Source: Prorocentrum cordatum (lineage: Eukaryota > Sar > Dinophyceae > Prorocentrales > Prorocentraceae). From it: a DNA stretch of 64,000 nucleotides. Position numbers and translations under genes: made by a program. Each line of letters opens with the position of its first letter. Position 1 is the stretch's first letter. The stretch is taken from contig CAUYUJ010014183.1 of assembly GCA_963575745.1 (NCBI GenBank), positions 333,501 through 397,500 of the forward strand, written 5' to 3'. This document shows, piece by piece, positions 19,338 through 26,889 of the stretch. The notes beneath the pieces were generated by a model. That model did not search any database and had not been told where the DNA came from. It worked only from the letters and a program-made list of their open reading frames with translations.

Positions 19338-19651
19338 CAGTTGACACTGCAGCGCGCGGTACTACGACTGTCTGCACAAATATTTGGGATAAATTGTTGT
19401 CTGTATTATTTCATATTTGCCAATCCACGGGACGGACCATCAGATTGCAGATTGGTGCACAGATTATTGGCAGCTTACTGATTGGATTGCAGTTTGTATT
19501 ACAGAATGGTGTACATATTGGTAATATTACAGAGTGGCAGCAGGCGAGAGAGGGTCAGCGTACCCACTGTATGAACTCAATACTGGGAGTGACCTGCGAG
19601 GATATTTGTCTATCGGCATGGCTTCGTCATGGACTGCGATTGCGTGCCATT
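19338..19651 (+). other. Element A 3' region, AT-richer, no gene
   Basis: Less GC-rich than its surroundings, with recurring ATTGCAG/ATTGG/ATTACAG words. A 185-codon open frame over 19241-19798 has no protein-like features and is treated as chance. Probably 3' untranslated sequence. Confidence 0.45.
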
Positions 19652-19733
19652 CTCGAGGGGGGGGGGGGGCCCGTAGCGCCCATACGGGTGGGCACGATCC
19701 CTCAATGGCGACGGAGCGTGCCCCCCCCTCGAG
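19652..19733 (+). ncRNA. Branched RNA structure candidate in element A 3' region
   Basis: Outer stem CTCGAGGGGG (19652-19661) pairs with CCCCCTCGAG (19724-19733). Inside, CCCGTA (19670-19675) pairs with TACGGG (19683-19688), and GGGCACG (19690-19696) with CGTGCCC (19717-19723). The three helices are perfect and compatible, giving a three-way-junction-like fold. It could act in RNA packaging or priming. Confidence 0.45.
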
Positions 19734-20183
19734 TATTTCTACTGGATGTTTATTGGCTTTTCTTTCAACTCTGGCATCTGCTTTCTATGAGTATCTAGCG
19801 CCCTGGGTAAGGGCAGCATAGCGCCCAGGCCCCACCGTATATGTTTGGACATCTCTGGACATCTCTTGGCAGGCGGGCAGCAAGACCGTCGGGAGTACCT
19901 CGGACCCGCGCAACTACATTGCAAGCAGGTCAAACAGTATCAGCGAGCAGCATGTGGGAGCCGAGCATTCCAGTCCAGTGCAGCGTGGAGTCAAGCACCA
20001 TCATGCCGACCAGTACGTTTGGGTCAAGCACATCATGTGGTGGTGCTACTGAGACAAGTATGACTACGGGCCCTATGCTGCACTATTTCGAACACCACAG
20101 GTATGGGCACGGTCACTGTGGATACGGCAGTACATTCGTGGCAAAGAGCTTCCTCGGCGACAAGCACTACCGCGTCATGGCTT

Positions 20184-20320
20184 AAGTCCTGAGGAAGCCC
20201 CGAATGCGTGGGAAGACCTCAGGCAGCGTCGCCAAGTTTTGCTTGGGTTAGGACGCAAGTCCTGGGGAAGCCCCGAATGCGAGGGAACACCCCAGGCACA
20301 GGTCGCTACGTTTTGCTGTG
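20184..20320 (+). ncRNA. Tandem 73-bp hairpin repeat with compensatory change, element A 3' region
   Basis: Two imperfect copies start at 20184 and 20257. Copy 1 has CCTGAGG...CCTCAGG and copy 2 CCTGGGG...CCCCAGG: the A-T pair of copy 1 became G-C in copy 2 by changes on both sides. Both also have an inner CCC/GGG stem closing on the loop CGAATGCG. The downstream GTTTTGCT is shared. This is evidence for a selected RNA fold near the 3' end of the element. Confidence 0.55.
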
Positions 20321-21010
20321 GGTATCCTGGCGGTGACTGGTCACATACAACTCGGAGGACACCAGCTGGCTGGAAGCGGGCGATCCACACGACGCCGCCG
20401 CACTACTGTCCGACACCGACATCATACCCAGCACGGCCCTGCACACCTTTTGTCAAGTCAAAGCTGCCCTGGTGAGGCATGGATCACACTTCGAGACGGG
20501 CTCGAACGGCGGGGGGGAAGGACGAGTACTTCCCGCGCCCACCAGGGGGGATGGTGAGGGGCAGAGGGGGCGTAGGACGGCCACTACCTGCGCCCCCGCG
20601 GTCCGCCCTAGCTCGCCACCCCCACCATTCCCATGGAGAAGGAGGAGCTACCCGAGCGCCCGAGGGCGAAGCACAGGACAGCCGAGACATCCCACTCCGA
20701 CAATAATAAGTACCAGGCCTGGGGTTCGCCCCCACCGAGGGCACTGTGACCCCTAGCCATAGCGGGACGAGGTGGGACAGCCAAGACCCCCACTTGAAGT
20801 CGGTGCATGGAGGCCATGGGCGCCCACGACCATCAACACAACACCAGCAACGAGCCGACTTCCCAACGACCCAACCAGCACGCTCCACAACCCACACTCA
20901 GCCAACAAACAAACGACCGCCACACCACAACCACTCCTCTACATCAGCGCCTACCTGTACTGTAGCGTCGGGGGCGACATGATTGAGGACATTGGATATA
21001 CTACGGCTGG
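20321..21010. other. No gene seen; GC-rich spacer after element A
   Basis: Contains a run CGGCGGGGGGGAAGG near 20510 and a CCACCCCCACC patch near 20615. No coding frame is supported and no element border can be fixed. Confidence 0.4.
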
Positions 21011-21012
21011 TC

Positions 21013-21085
21013 GAGTACCATGATGACCAGCATGATTGGGCATGGCATACGCAGGAGTACCACCTCGACCAGCACGACTGGGACG
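21013..21085. repeat. Imperfect ~46-bp tandem duplication
   Basis: GAGTACCATGATGACCAGCA and GAGTACCACCTCGACCAGCA, each followed by a TGATTGGG or CGACTGGG end, are two diverged copies. Short GAGCAC/GAGTAC words continue to about 21150. Confidence 0.45.
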
Positions 21086-21182
21086 AGGGATACAAGTTCG
21101 AGCACTACAGAGTCAAGCAGTACTGCAGGCTCGAGCACATCAGAGTCTACCAGAAGAGAAGGGGCAGCTTGCCCCTCGGCGT

Positions 21183-21218
21183 GGGATACACAGCGCGAGG
21201 CGCCGAAGGGTGTATCCC
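21183..21218. repeat. Constant-loop hairpin H1
   Basis: Stem GGGATACAC (21183-21191) pairs with GTGTATCCC (21210-21218). The 18-nt loop is AGCGCGAGGCGCCGAAGG. The loop is shared with H2 and H3; the stem is not. Confidence 0.6.
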
Positions 21219-21325
21219 CGCCGCCCTCGTGTGGCATGCGAGGGGCCGAGGCCAGCTGGCCCTAGTCGGCACGATGAGGAGAGAGCAGCCGCCAGTGCAG
21301 GCCTGCTGGAGCCCACGAGTGGCTC

Positions 21326-21368
21326 GGCGAGCCTCCACAGCGCGCTGCGCCGAAGGGTGGAGGTCGCC
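21326..21368. repeat. Constant-loop hairpin H2
   Basis: Stem CCTCCAC (21332-21338) pairs with GTGGAGG (21357-21363). It extends through a G-T pair and, past one bulged A, GGCG/CGCC. The 18-nt loop is AGCGCGCTGCGCCGAAGG. Confidence 0.6.
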
Positions 21369-21406
21369 ACTGCGGGGGGCAGCCAGCCACCCGAAGCCGC
21401 CCCCGC

Positions 21407-21450
21407 GGCGGCTGGGCTCAGCGCGCCGCGCCGAAGGGAGCCCAGCCGCC
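21407..21450. repeat. Constant-loop hairpin H3
   Basis: A perfect 13-bp stem GGCGGCTGGGCTC (21407-21419) pairs with GAGCCCAGCCGCC (21438-21450). The 18-nt loop is AGCGCGCCGCGCCGAAGG. This is the longest and most regular of the three. Confidence 0.65.
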
Positions 21451-21768
21451 ACCGTGCGGCCGCCGGCCCACGAAGAGGCCGTCGGCCTGGCCGTGCGCCG
21501 TGCCGCGCTGCCTGACGCCCGCGGGCGCGGGCGCGCGCGGCGCCCGCCCATGGGCCCTGACGGGCCCCTCTTTTTTCTGAAACCCGGCCCCCTCCTCCCT
21601 CCTCTGAGGTTTAATTCTGGTCCCTGGTCCTCCCTGCTCTCCTCGGGGTCGGGTTCCCGGGGCCGCTGTTCGAGTGCCCGCACGGCCCTAGTGGGCCGCT
21701 GCGGCGCGCTCCGCGCCCGCGGGGCGCGCGACAAGACGCTGTGTAGCGAGAAACGTCAGAAACGTCAG
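21451..21768. other. No gene; further GC-rich palindromes
   Basis: Contains CGGCC/GGCCG, GGGCCC/GGGCCC and CGGCCC-TAGT-GGGCCG hairpins, plus a longer AACCCGGCCCC/GGGGTCGGGTT inverted pair. No coding support. Confidence 0.4.
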
Positions 21769-21846
21769 GAGGTTGAGGAGGAGGAGGTTGAGGAGGAGGA
21801 GGGAGGAGGGGGGAGGAGGAGGGAGGAGGGAGGAGGGAGGAGGGAG
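21769..21846. repeat. (GGA)n microsatellite
   Basis: GGA/GGGA triplet run. The following 21850-22280 shows no supportable gene. Confidence 0.8.
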
Positions 21847-22280
21847 ATCGCCTGATTTCGCGCATGGCGCCCCGCGAGGTGCGATGAACGATCATCTTCG
21901 CGCCCTCGCGCCGCCGCCCTGGAGAAGGACACCTCGTCGGCCCAGGCCGCGATGCGTGATCATCTTCGCGCCCCCCCAGATGATCCAGGGAGCCGGTCTC
22001 TGTCACCGCGTGGCTGACTCCGAAAACCGCGGCCGTCTGCCGTTGGTCCTGCCGTCCTGCCGCCGCTCTCCTCCCGCCGGCTCCCGCAGGCTGTCCGCCG
22101 AGGGCGACGGTGCACCGAAGGCGAGGCCACTTCTGGAACGACCAAAGCCCCAGCTGGATCGATCTGCGAGGGCCCGGGGGGCTGAGACCCAGCGACGACG
22201 CCCTGTGTGAAAGGATGCCGACGCTGGGCTCTCAGGGCCTTTCACAGTGCGGATCAGGCAACCTACATAACCATAAACTG

Positions 22281-22414
22281 TCGGAGGTCCGCGCGGATTT
22301 CTGGAATCGCCGCTGGGCCCCCTTTCCATGGCGCGCGGAGTGCGCCAGAGGCGGCGCCAGAGGCGCCGCCAGGGGTGCCCAGCGTAAATCCAAGAACTAC
22401 GCGCGGACCTCTGG
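22281..22414 (-). mobile_element. Foldback element family FB, copy 2
   Basis: Terminal inverted repeats AGGTCCGCGCG (22285-22295) and CGCGCGGACCT (22400-22410) pair perfectly and extend outward with G-T pairs to 22281/22414. Inside is a second perfect hairpin GGCGGCGCC-AGA-GGCGCCGCC (22350-22370). On the minus strand it shares ordered blocks with copies at 6532-6690 and 40694-40838. It is 134 bp and non-coding, MITE-like or introner-like in style. No target duplication was identified. Confidence 0.55.
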
Positions 22415-22455
22415 CAATTTCTTTTTATGCAAAATTTCACTTCCTCGAGGATCTC

Positions 22456-22908
22456 ATGGTCCTTCTCCGTGTTGACCATTCAGACTTGAACGATCTCTGC
22501 CGCTGTGGGGTCCGAGAGTCTACTGTCGACGTTGGGAAGATAGCGTGCAATTTCGATCTCAACAAAAATAGCGCTATCACGGTGGGCCGAGTCCCCCGTG
22601 AGGGCCCCTTCTGCGCATGCGATCCCCCGTCGATCCAAGACATCCGCCCGGAGCTCCGAACGTCTATGCTTAGATCTTTTGCTTTCTTCGGGAACAGGAT
22701 CTGGGATGCGATTGAAAGGACGCTAGGGTACCCTAGATCTTGCAGCGTCGCCATTCGAAACATTCCCGACACTGTGCAGCCGTCTGGGGAGACTGGAGAG
22801 GGAATCAACAGGGAGGCCAAACACAGAAAGCAGTGGACCTTTCGGGGGGGGGACTGGATGGCGAGGAGGAAGATAGGTAAGAGAAGGATGAAAGGGAACG
22901 ACGGATGA
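22456..22908 (+). CDS. Possible unrecognised ORF
   Basis: The C-terminal ~150 codons of the open frame 22207-22908 look protein-like (LEDLMVLLRVDHSDLNDLC, then RPELRTSMLRSFAFFGNRIW), ending in a basic tail. The N-terminal part overlaps the foldback element, so any gene must begin after 22414; 22456 is an in-frame ATG. No domain is recognised and it may be an unspliced or chance frame. 22909-23680 shows nothing else supportable. Confidence 0.2.
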   Translation: MVLLRVDHSDLNDLCRCGVRESTVDVGKIACNFDLNKNSAITVGRVPREGPFCACDPPSIQDIRPELRTSMLRSFAFFGNRIWDAIERTLGYPRSCSVAIRNIPDTVQPSGETGEGINREAKHRKQWTFRGGDWMARRKIGKRRMKGNDG

Positions 22909-23681
22909 GAGATGAGGAGATGGAAGACGGAGAAATGGACTGCAGGAAGAGAAGGTGGCAGGAGGCAGAGGGGGACGGGGACATGCACTACTTTCGCGGG
23001 GCGGGGGAATCTGCCCTTACACCACGCTTGGGGGAGGACCTTTGGACTGGCAATGACTTGCGCGCATCGGAGGGATGAGCATGACCAGTCTCTGGTACCT
23101 CAAGGTCCAAGCAAATCTGGCATGATCGTACACACCCCTAGTGAAACTGAATACGAATACCGTCAATATCTGCCAGTCCGGTTGCTTCGGCAACGGACGA
23201 AACCCACATTGCCCTCTCAGTACGACTGAGATTTCGGCCCAAAGTGATTTCCCTGGAACGCGGGGCCCATTCCTTCCGCCGACGCTCCGAATTTAGGCCA
23301 TGACGTACTTGAGCCTGTGCTAGTCGACGAGGCGGGACGATGACGATGGGGCATGGTGGGAGGCGGTAGCAGTGCACATATTCCAATAAAGGCGAGAGGG
23401 AAATTCAAGCAATCAAAGATGCAAGCGTCGAGTAGCTCGGGTCATCGTCGGTGCCCGGTGGGTCTGGAACCACCTGGGCAAGGGGAAGTAATCCAAACCA
23501 TCCGCCGCCGCAACCCCTTGAATTCCTCGTCCTCTCCGCCCTCTCTCGCAACATTTCCTCTTCATTCTCGAGTCGCCCACCAATTCCCTCCACATGCAAC
23601 TTATTCCATTGGTTCCTGTTTTGTGGCCTCCTTTTCTTCATCCTGCCCCCTCCTCATGCTCCCTATTCCCCGCCCTCTCCT

Positions 23682-23715
23682 CCTCCTCCTCCTCCTCCTC
23701 ATCATCATGATCCTC

Positions 23716-23751
<36 letters not shown>

Positions 23752-23881
23752 CCACCATCATCATTATCATCATCATCTCCATCACCACCATCACCATCAC
23801 CATCACCATCATCATCATCATCAGCATCATCAGCATCAGCATCAGCATAAGCATCAACATCATCATCATCATCGACATCAA

Positions 23882-23940
<59 letters not shown>

Positions 23941-23949
23941 CCATCATCC
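23682..23949. repeat. (CTC)n then (CAT)n microsatellite
   Basis: A short CTC run is followed by about 250 bp of ATC/CAT triplets with AAC, AGC and ACC interruptions. Long methionine, serine or isoleucine frames here are artefacts. Confidence 0.9.
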
Positions 23950-24370
23950 TGGGGCCCGCGTGGGGGCCTCTTTGGGCTCTCTCGGGGCCGTCTGGGGATC
24001 CTCTTGAACCGTTGTGGGGCCTTCTTGGGCCGTCTGGGGGCCCTTTGGGGCCGTTTTCGGCCCGTGTGGGGGGCCTGTGGGGCCGTCTTGGGACGCTCTT
24101 CGGGGCCTCTTGAGCCGTCTTGGGCCCGTCCAGGTCCAGGTGCCCTCTTGGACCGTTTTGGGCCCTTTGGGGAGCATCTGAGGCCGTCATGGGACGATAT
24201 TTTGGGCCTCTTGGGCCGTCAAGGGCCCTTCTGGGACAAAATAGGGGGGGGCCCGAAAAACCTACAAAAACCATAAGGATATCAATGTCATTGGCCTCCT
24301 GAGGCCCTCTCGGGGGCCTGTTGAAGGCCTCTGGAGCCGTCTCGAGACTCTCTTGGACCGTCTGAAAGAC

Positions 24371-25180
24371 ATATTGCGCCGATCCGAAAGTTTCCCCAAA
24401 TTCGATTTCGCCACCGTGCTCGCCGCGGCCATCTGGGGTGGCGCGCGCAGGATCAAACCCGCGGGGCCCGAGGGCGGATGGGGGCGATGACGCGAAGGCA
24501 GGGTCGGCGCGCCGATGGGAAGCCCAGCGCCGCTTTTTGGCCGGAGGGGCCCAGTACAATGCAAGGGCAGAGCCTACCCCCCGCCTGGGGTCGCGGGATC
24601 GGGTTCCCCTTCCCAATTTAGAATTCAAAAATCCCAAACGGTGTACTGACCCGAAGATGAGTAAACGGCATAGAACTTCCTCGAACAAAACTTTCGGGTT
24701 CGGTCATGCGACGACCCGAAAATTTTACCGGCCGACCTGAAAGTGGCCATATGCCATCGGCCTTGCGCCACGCAGAAATTTCGGGTCCAGTTCGAACGGC
24801 GCGAAAATGTGCAAACCGCCTAGGAATTCTTACAAAAAGCATCGTTGTCGAGGTCTTCGGGCCCACTCCGAAGAGACCGAACATGGGCAAACCGCTTGAA
24901 ACTTCCAATCAAAAGCGGTTTCTCGGTGGTTCCGGGCTTCGTCCGAAGGAGCCGCCGATGGGAAGACCGCTCAGGATTTCAGCGCAAGAAACGGCTTCCC
25001 GAGTGAGCCATTGTCAACGGGAGCGCGCCCCGCGCGGGATCGGGGTTCGCACGGGGGCGCGGCTGCTCTCGCCTGTTCAGGGGGCATGCATTGCCGCGCC
25101 CTTCCAGTATAGCGTTTGCGCTGCATTCGCGCGGTGACGTGCCCCTCAAATCGGAATAAACCTTCGGAGCGCCGATATAT
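24371..25180. mobile_element. 810-bp insertion with imperfect terminal inverted repeats
   Basis: The left end (24371-24393) and the reverse complement of the right end (25158-25180) agree at 18 of 23 positions, with pattern ATAT-N2-CG-N-CG-N-TCCGAA-R-GTTT. The segment is absent from the otherwise collinear copy II at 34915-35735, so its borders are supported twice. Inside are four or more diverged units of about 75-90 bp (24648-25010). No transposase is visible, so it would be a non-autonomous DNA transposon. GAAAGAC on the left and GAAAC on the right might be a degraded target duplication. Confidence 0.5.
24648..25010. repeat. Diverged ~75-90-bp tandem units inside the TIR element
   Basis: Units share CCGAAGA/GGAG, AAACGGC or AAACCGC, a CTTCC or ATTTC stretch, AAAAGC and TTCGGG-type ends. 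Four copies can be followed. Confidence 0.4.
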
Positions 25181-25384
25181 GAAACCCTCTTGGGGCCATT
25201 TTGGGGCCCTCTGAAGCCGTTATGGGGCCCTCTTGGGCCGTCTTGGGGCCCTCTGGCCGGTTCGCCAGAACAAATAAACATAAACGAGCCGTAGAAACCG
25301 CCCTGGAGCCGCCTCACTCGAAAAACCTTGGCCAGCGTAGGAACGGAAAGAGCGCTGCAGCAACCTGCCCGAGAGGACTCATGG

Positions 25385-25737
25385 CGCCTTCGATCTTAGG
25401 AGTCTTGGTGGTAGGAGCTGGTTGCGTCACCGCTCGTTCTTGGGAGCCTAGGTGTTCCGAGACTTTTACGTTGCCGCTCGCTCTCGGGAGCCTTGGTGTT
25501 GAGAGTTGCGCACGTCACCGTTCGCTCTTGGGAAACTTGGCGCGCACGAGTTTGCGAGGCCACCGTTCGCTCTTGGGGGCCTCGGTGGGAAAAGCTCGTT
25601 ACGTCACCACTCTCTGTTGCGAACCCTGGCGTTCAGAGATATCTACGGCGCCGCTCGATCCTGGGATCCTTGGTGCGACGAGCCTTTTTACGTCACCCTC
25701 CCGCTTGGGAACCCAGGTGCGAAGAACTTCTTACGTC
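25385..25737. repeat. ~53-bp minisatellite (CGTCACCGCTCGCTCTTGGG type), locus 1
   Basis: About seven diverged units combine ACGTCACCGCTCG, CTTGGGAGCCTTGGTG and GAGCTTGTT-like words. The same unit recurs at 35530-35735. Confidence 0.6.
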
Positions 25738-25930
25738 TCGTCCTCCTCCTCCTCGTCCTCTTCCGCCTCCTCGCATCCACCTCCGTCTCCGCCTCCGCCT
25801 CCGCCTCCGCCTCCGCCTCCGCCTCCGCCTCCTCCTCCTCCTCCTCCTCCTCCTCCTCCTCCTCCTCCTCCTCCTCCTCCTCCTCCTCCTCCCTCCTCCC
25901 TCCTCCTCCCCCCCCCTCCTCCCTCCTCCT
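25738..25930. repeat. (CTC)n and (CTCCGC)n microsatellite
   Basis: A CTC/CGC triplet tract. The glutamate and glycine runs read from it are not genes. Confidence 0.9.
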
Positions 25931-26028
25931 GGCTGCTGAAGAGGGAGAGGGCAGAGGCGGGCCAGCAGCAGGGGCAGGGGGGAGGAGCAGCGCGGTGTCC
26001 ACGCGACAGAGGCGCCCGCGGCGCGGCG

Positions 26029-26215
26029 CGCGCCCGGGCGCCAGAGGGGCGCGCCCTGTCGACGGCCTGCGGCCTCTTGGCCACCAGGGGGGGCGGGAGA
26101 GGTGGAGGGGGGGCGGAGGGGGGAGGGGGCGAGGAGGGGGAAAGGGGAGGATGCGGCCCGTCCGGCCTCGGCCTCCTCCTCCTCCTCCTCCTCCTCCTCC
26201 TCCTCCTCCTCCTCC
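26029..26215. repeat. Direct repeat flanking element B, left copy
   Basis: Begins CGCGCCCGGGCGCCAGAGG and runs through GTCGACGGCCTGCGG, a GGAGGGGG-rich part, GGATGCGGCCCGTCCGG and a (CTC)n tail. It matches 29402-29594 in the same orientation with only scattered differences, about 3.37 kb apart. Confidence 0.75.
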
Positions 26216-26510
26216 TCGCCGCCCGCGGCCGTGGCGGACCCGACGGCTCTGCAGGGGCTGCCTGCAGCGACCCGGTCCACGTCCTTCACGCCACCGCGGG
26301 CCGGCCCCGTGTTGAAGCCGGCCCAGAAAAAACTTCGCCGCGCGCAACCGACGCAGCTCTTTTTCGGGGCCCCGCCAGATCTTGGGAACAAGCCTGAAGC
26401 AGCACCCACGAGGGACAGGAAGGGCCCCGAGCGAGACACGCGGGCGAGAGGCAGCAGAAGCAAACGCTCGAACAAGGAAGGGGTGTGCCCATCTGGAATG
26501 TTTCTCAGCA

Positions 26511-26540
26511 CCCGGGGTGGAGGGCGCCACTCCACCCGGG
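26511..26540 (-). repeat. Hairpin downstream of the element B ORF
   Basis: GGGTGGAG pairs with CTCCACCC around GGCGCCA, extended by CCCGG/CCGGG past one bulged G. It lies about 350 nt past the stop codon on the element's own strand, where a 3'-end RNA structure would be expected. Confidence 0.4.
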
Positions 26541-26889
26541 CGCCGGCGACAGGGCACGCCCCTAAAAAGGAGCAGCGGCGAGGCAGAGGAAAGGGGAGAG
26601 GGGGCCAGGAGGGGCCAGGAGACGGAGGAGACGGGGCCGCGGCCGTGCGGCGTGCGCCACCGAACCACACCGTTAGGCGCCGCGCACCTCCGCCGGAGGC
26701 AAGGAGCAGGAGAGGAGAGGGGAGGGAGGGAGAGAAGCGAGTGAAAAGGCACAGGGCGGCACTGGCAGCCAAAACGACTACGGAGGAAAGAGCAGCCAAA
26801 ACGACCACGGAGGAGCGAGGCGAAGGAGGAGAAGGGCGCGGCGGAGGCGGAGGAGGGGAAAGAGGGAGAAGAGGTTACTAAGTAGTAAA

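Larger units (their letters stand above)
8100..20470 (+). mobile_element. Element A: long non-LTR retroelement with methyltransferase-like ORF3
   Basis: A single plus-strand unit carries, in order, 5' twin hairpins, a coiled-coil ORF1, filler ORFs, an ORF2 (RNase H, APE endonuclease, reverse transcriptase, two C2H2 zinc fingers), an ORF3 resembling a cytosine methyltransferase, and a structured 3' region. The APE endonuclease plus RT defines a LINE-type retrotransposon that nicks target DNA and primes reverse transcription there. The RNase H lies upstream of the endonuclease, whereas most LINEs that have one carry it after the RT. Borders are approximate: no target-site duplication or poly-A tail was seen. 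Two apparent 1-nt losses in ORF2 make this copy probably defective unless they are assembly errors. Confidence 0.75.
23950..25737. repeat. Composite dispersed repeat CR, copy I (interrupted)
   Basis: In order it holds CTCTTGGGCCGTC/TTGGGGCCC degenerate repeats, a GGGACAAAATAGGG block, GGCCTCNNGAGGCCCTCTC...TCTCGAGACT, then a GGAGCCGCC...AAAGAGCG block, and a ~53-bp minisatellite. The same blocks occur in the same order at 34915-35735. Copy I is interrupted by 24371-25180. No coding content. Confidence 0.55.

Noticed and set aside
19241-19798. 185-codon frame overlapping the end of ORF3
   Set aside because: Protein-poor composition driven by ATTGCAG-like words; overlaps the branched RNA structure.
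23451-24688. Frames with poly-Ile, Met or Ser over (CAT)n
   Set aside because: Microsatellite artefact joined to degenerate repeat sequence.
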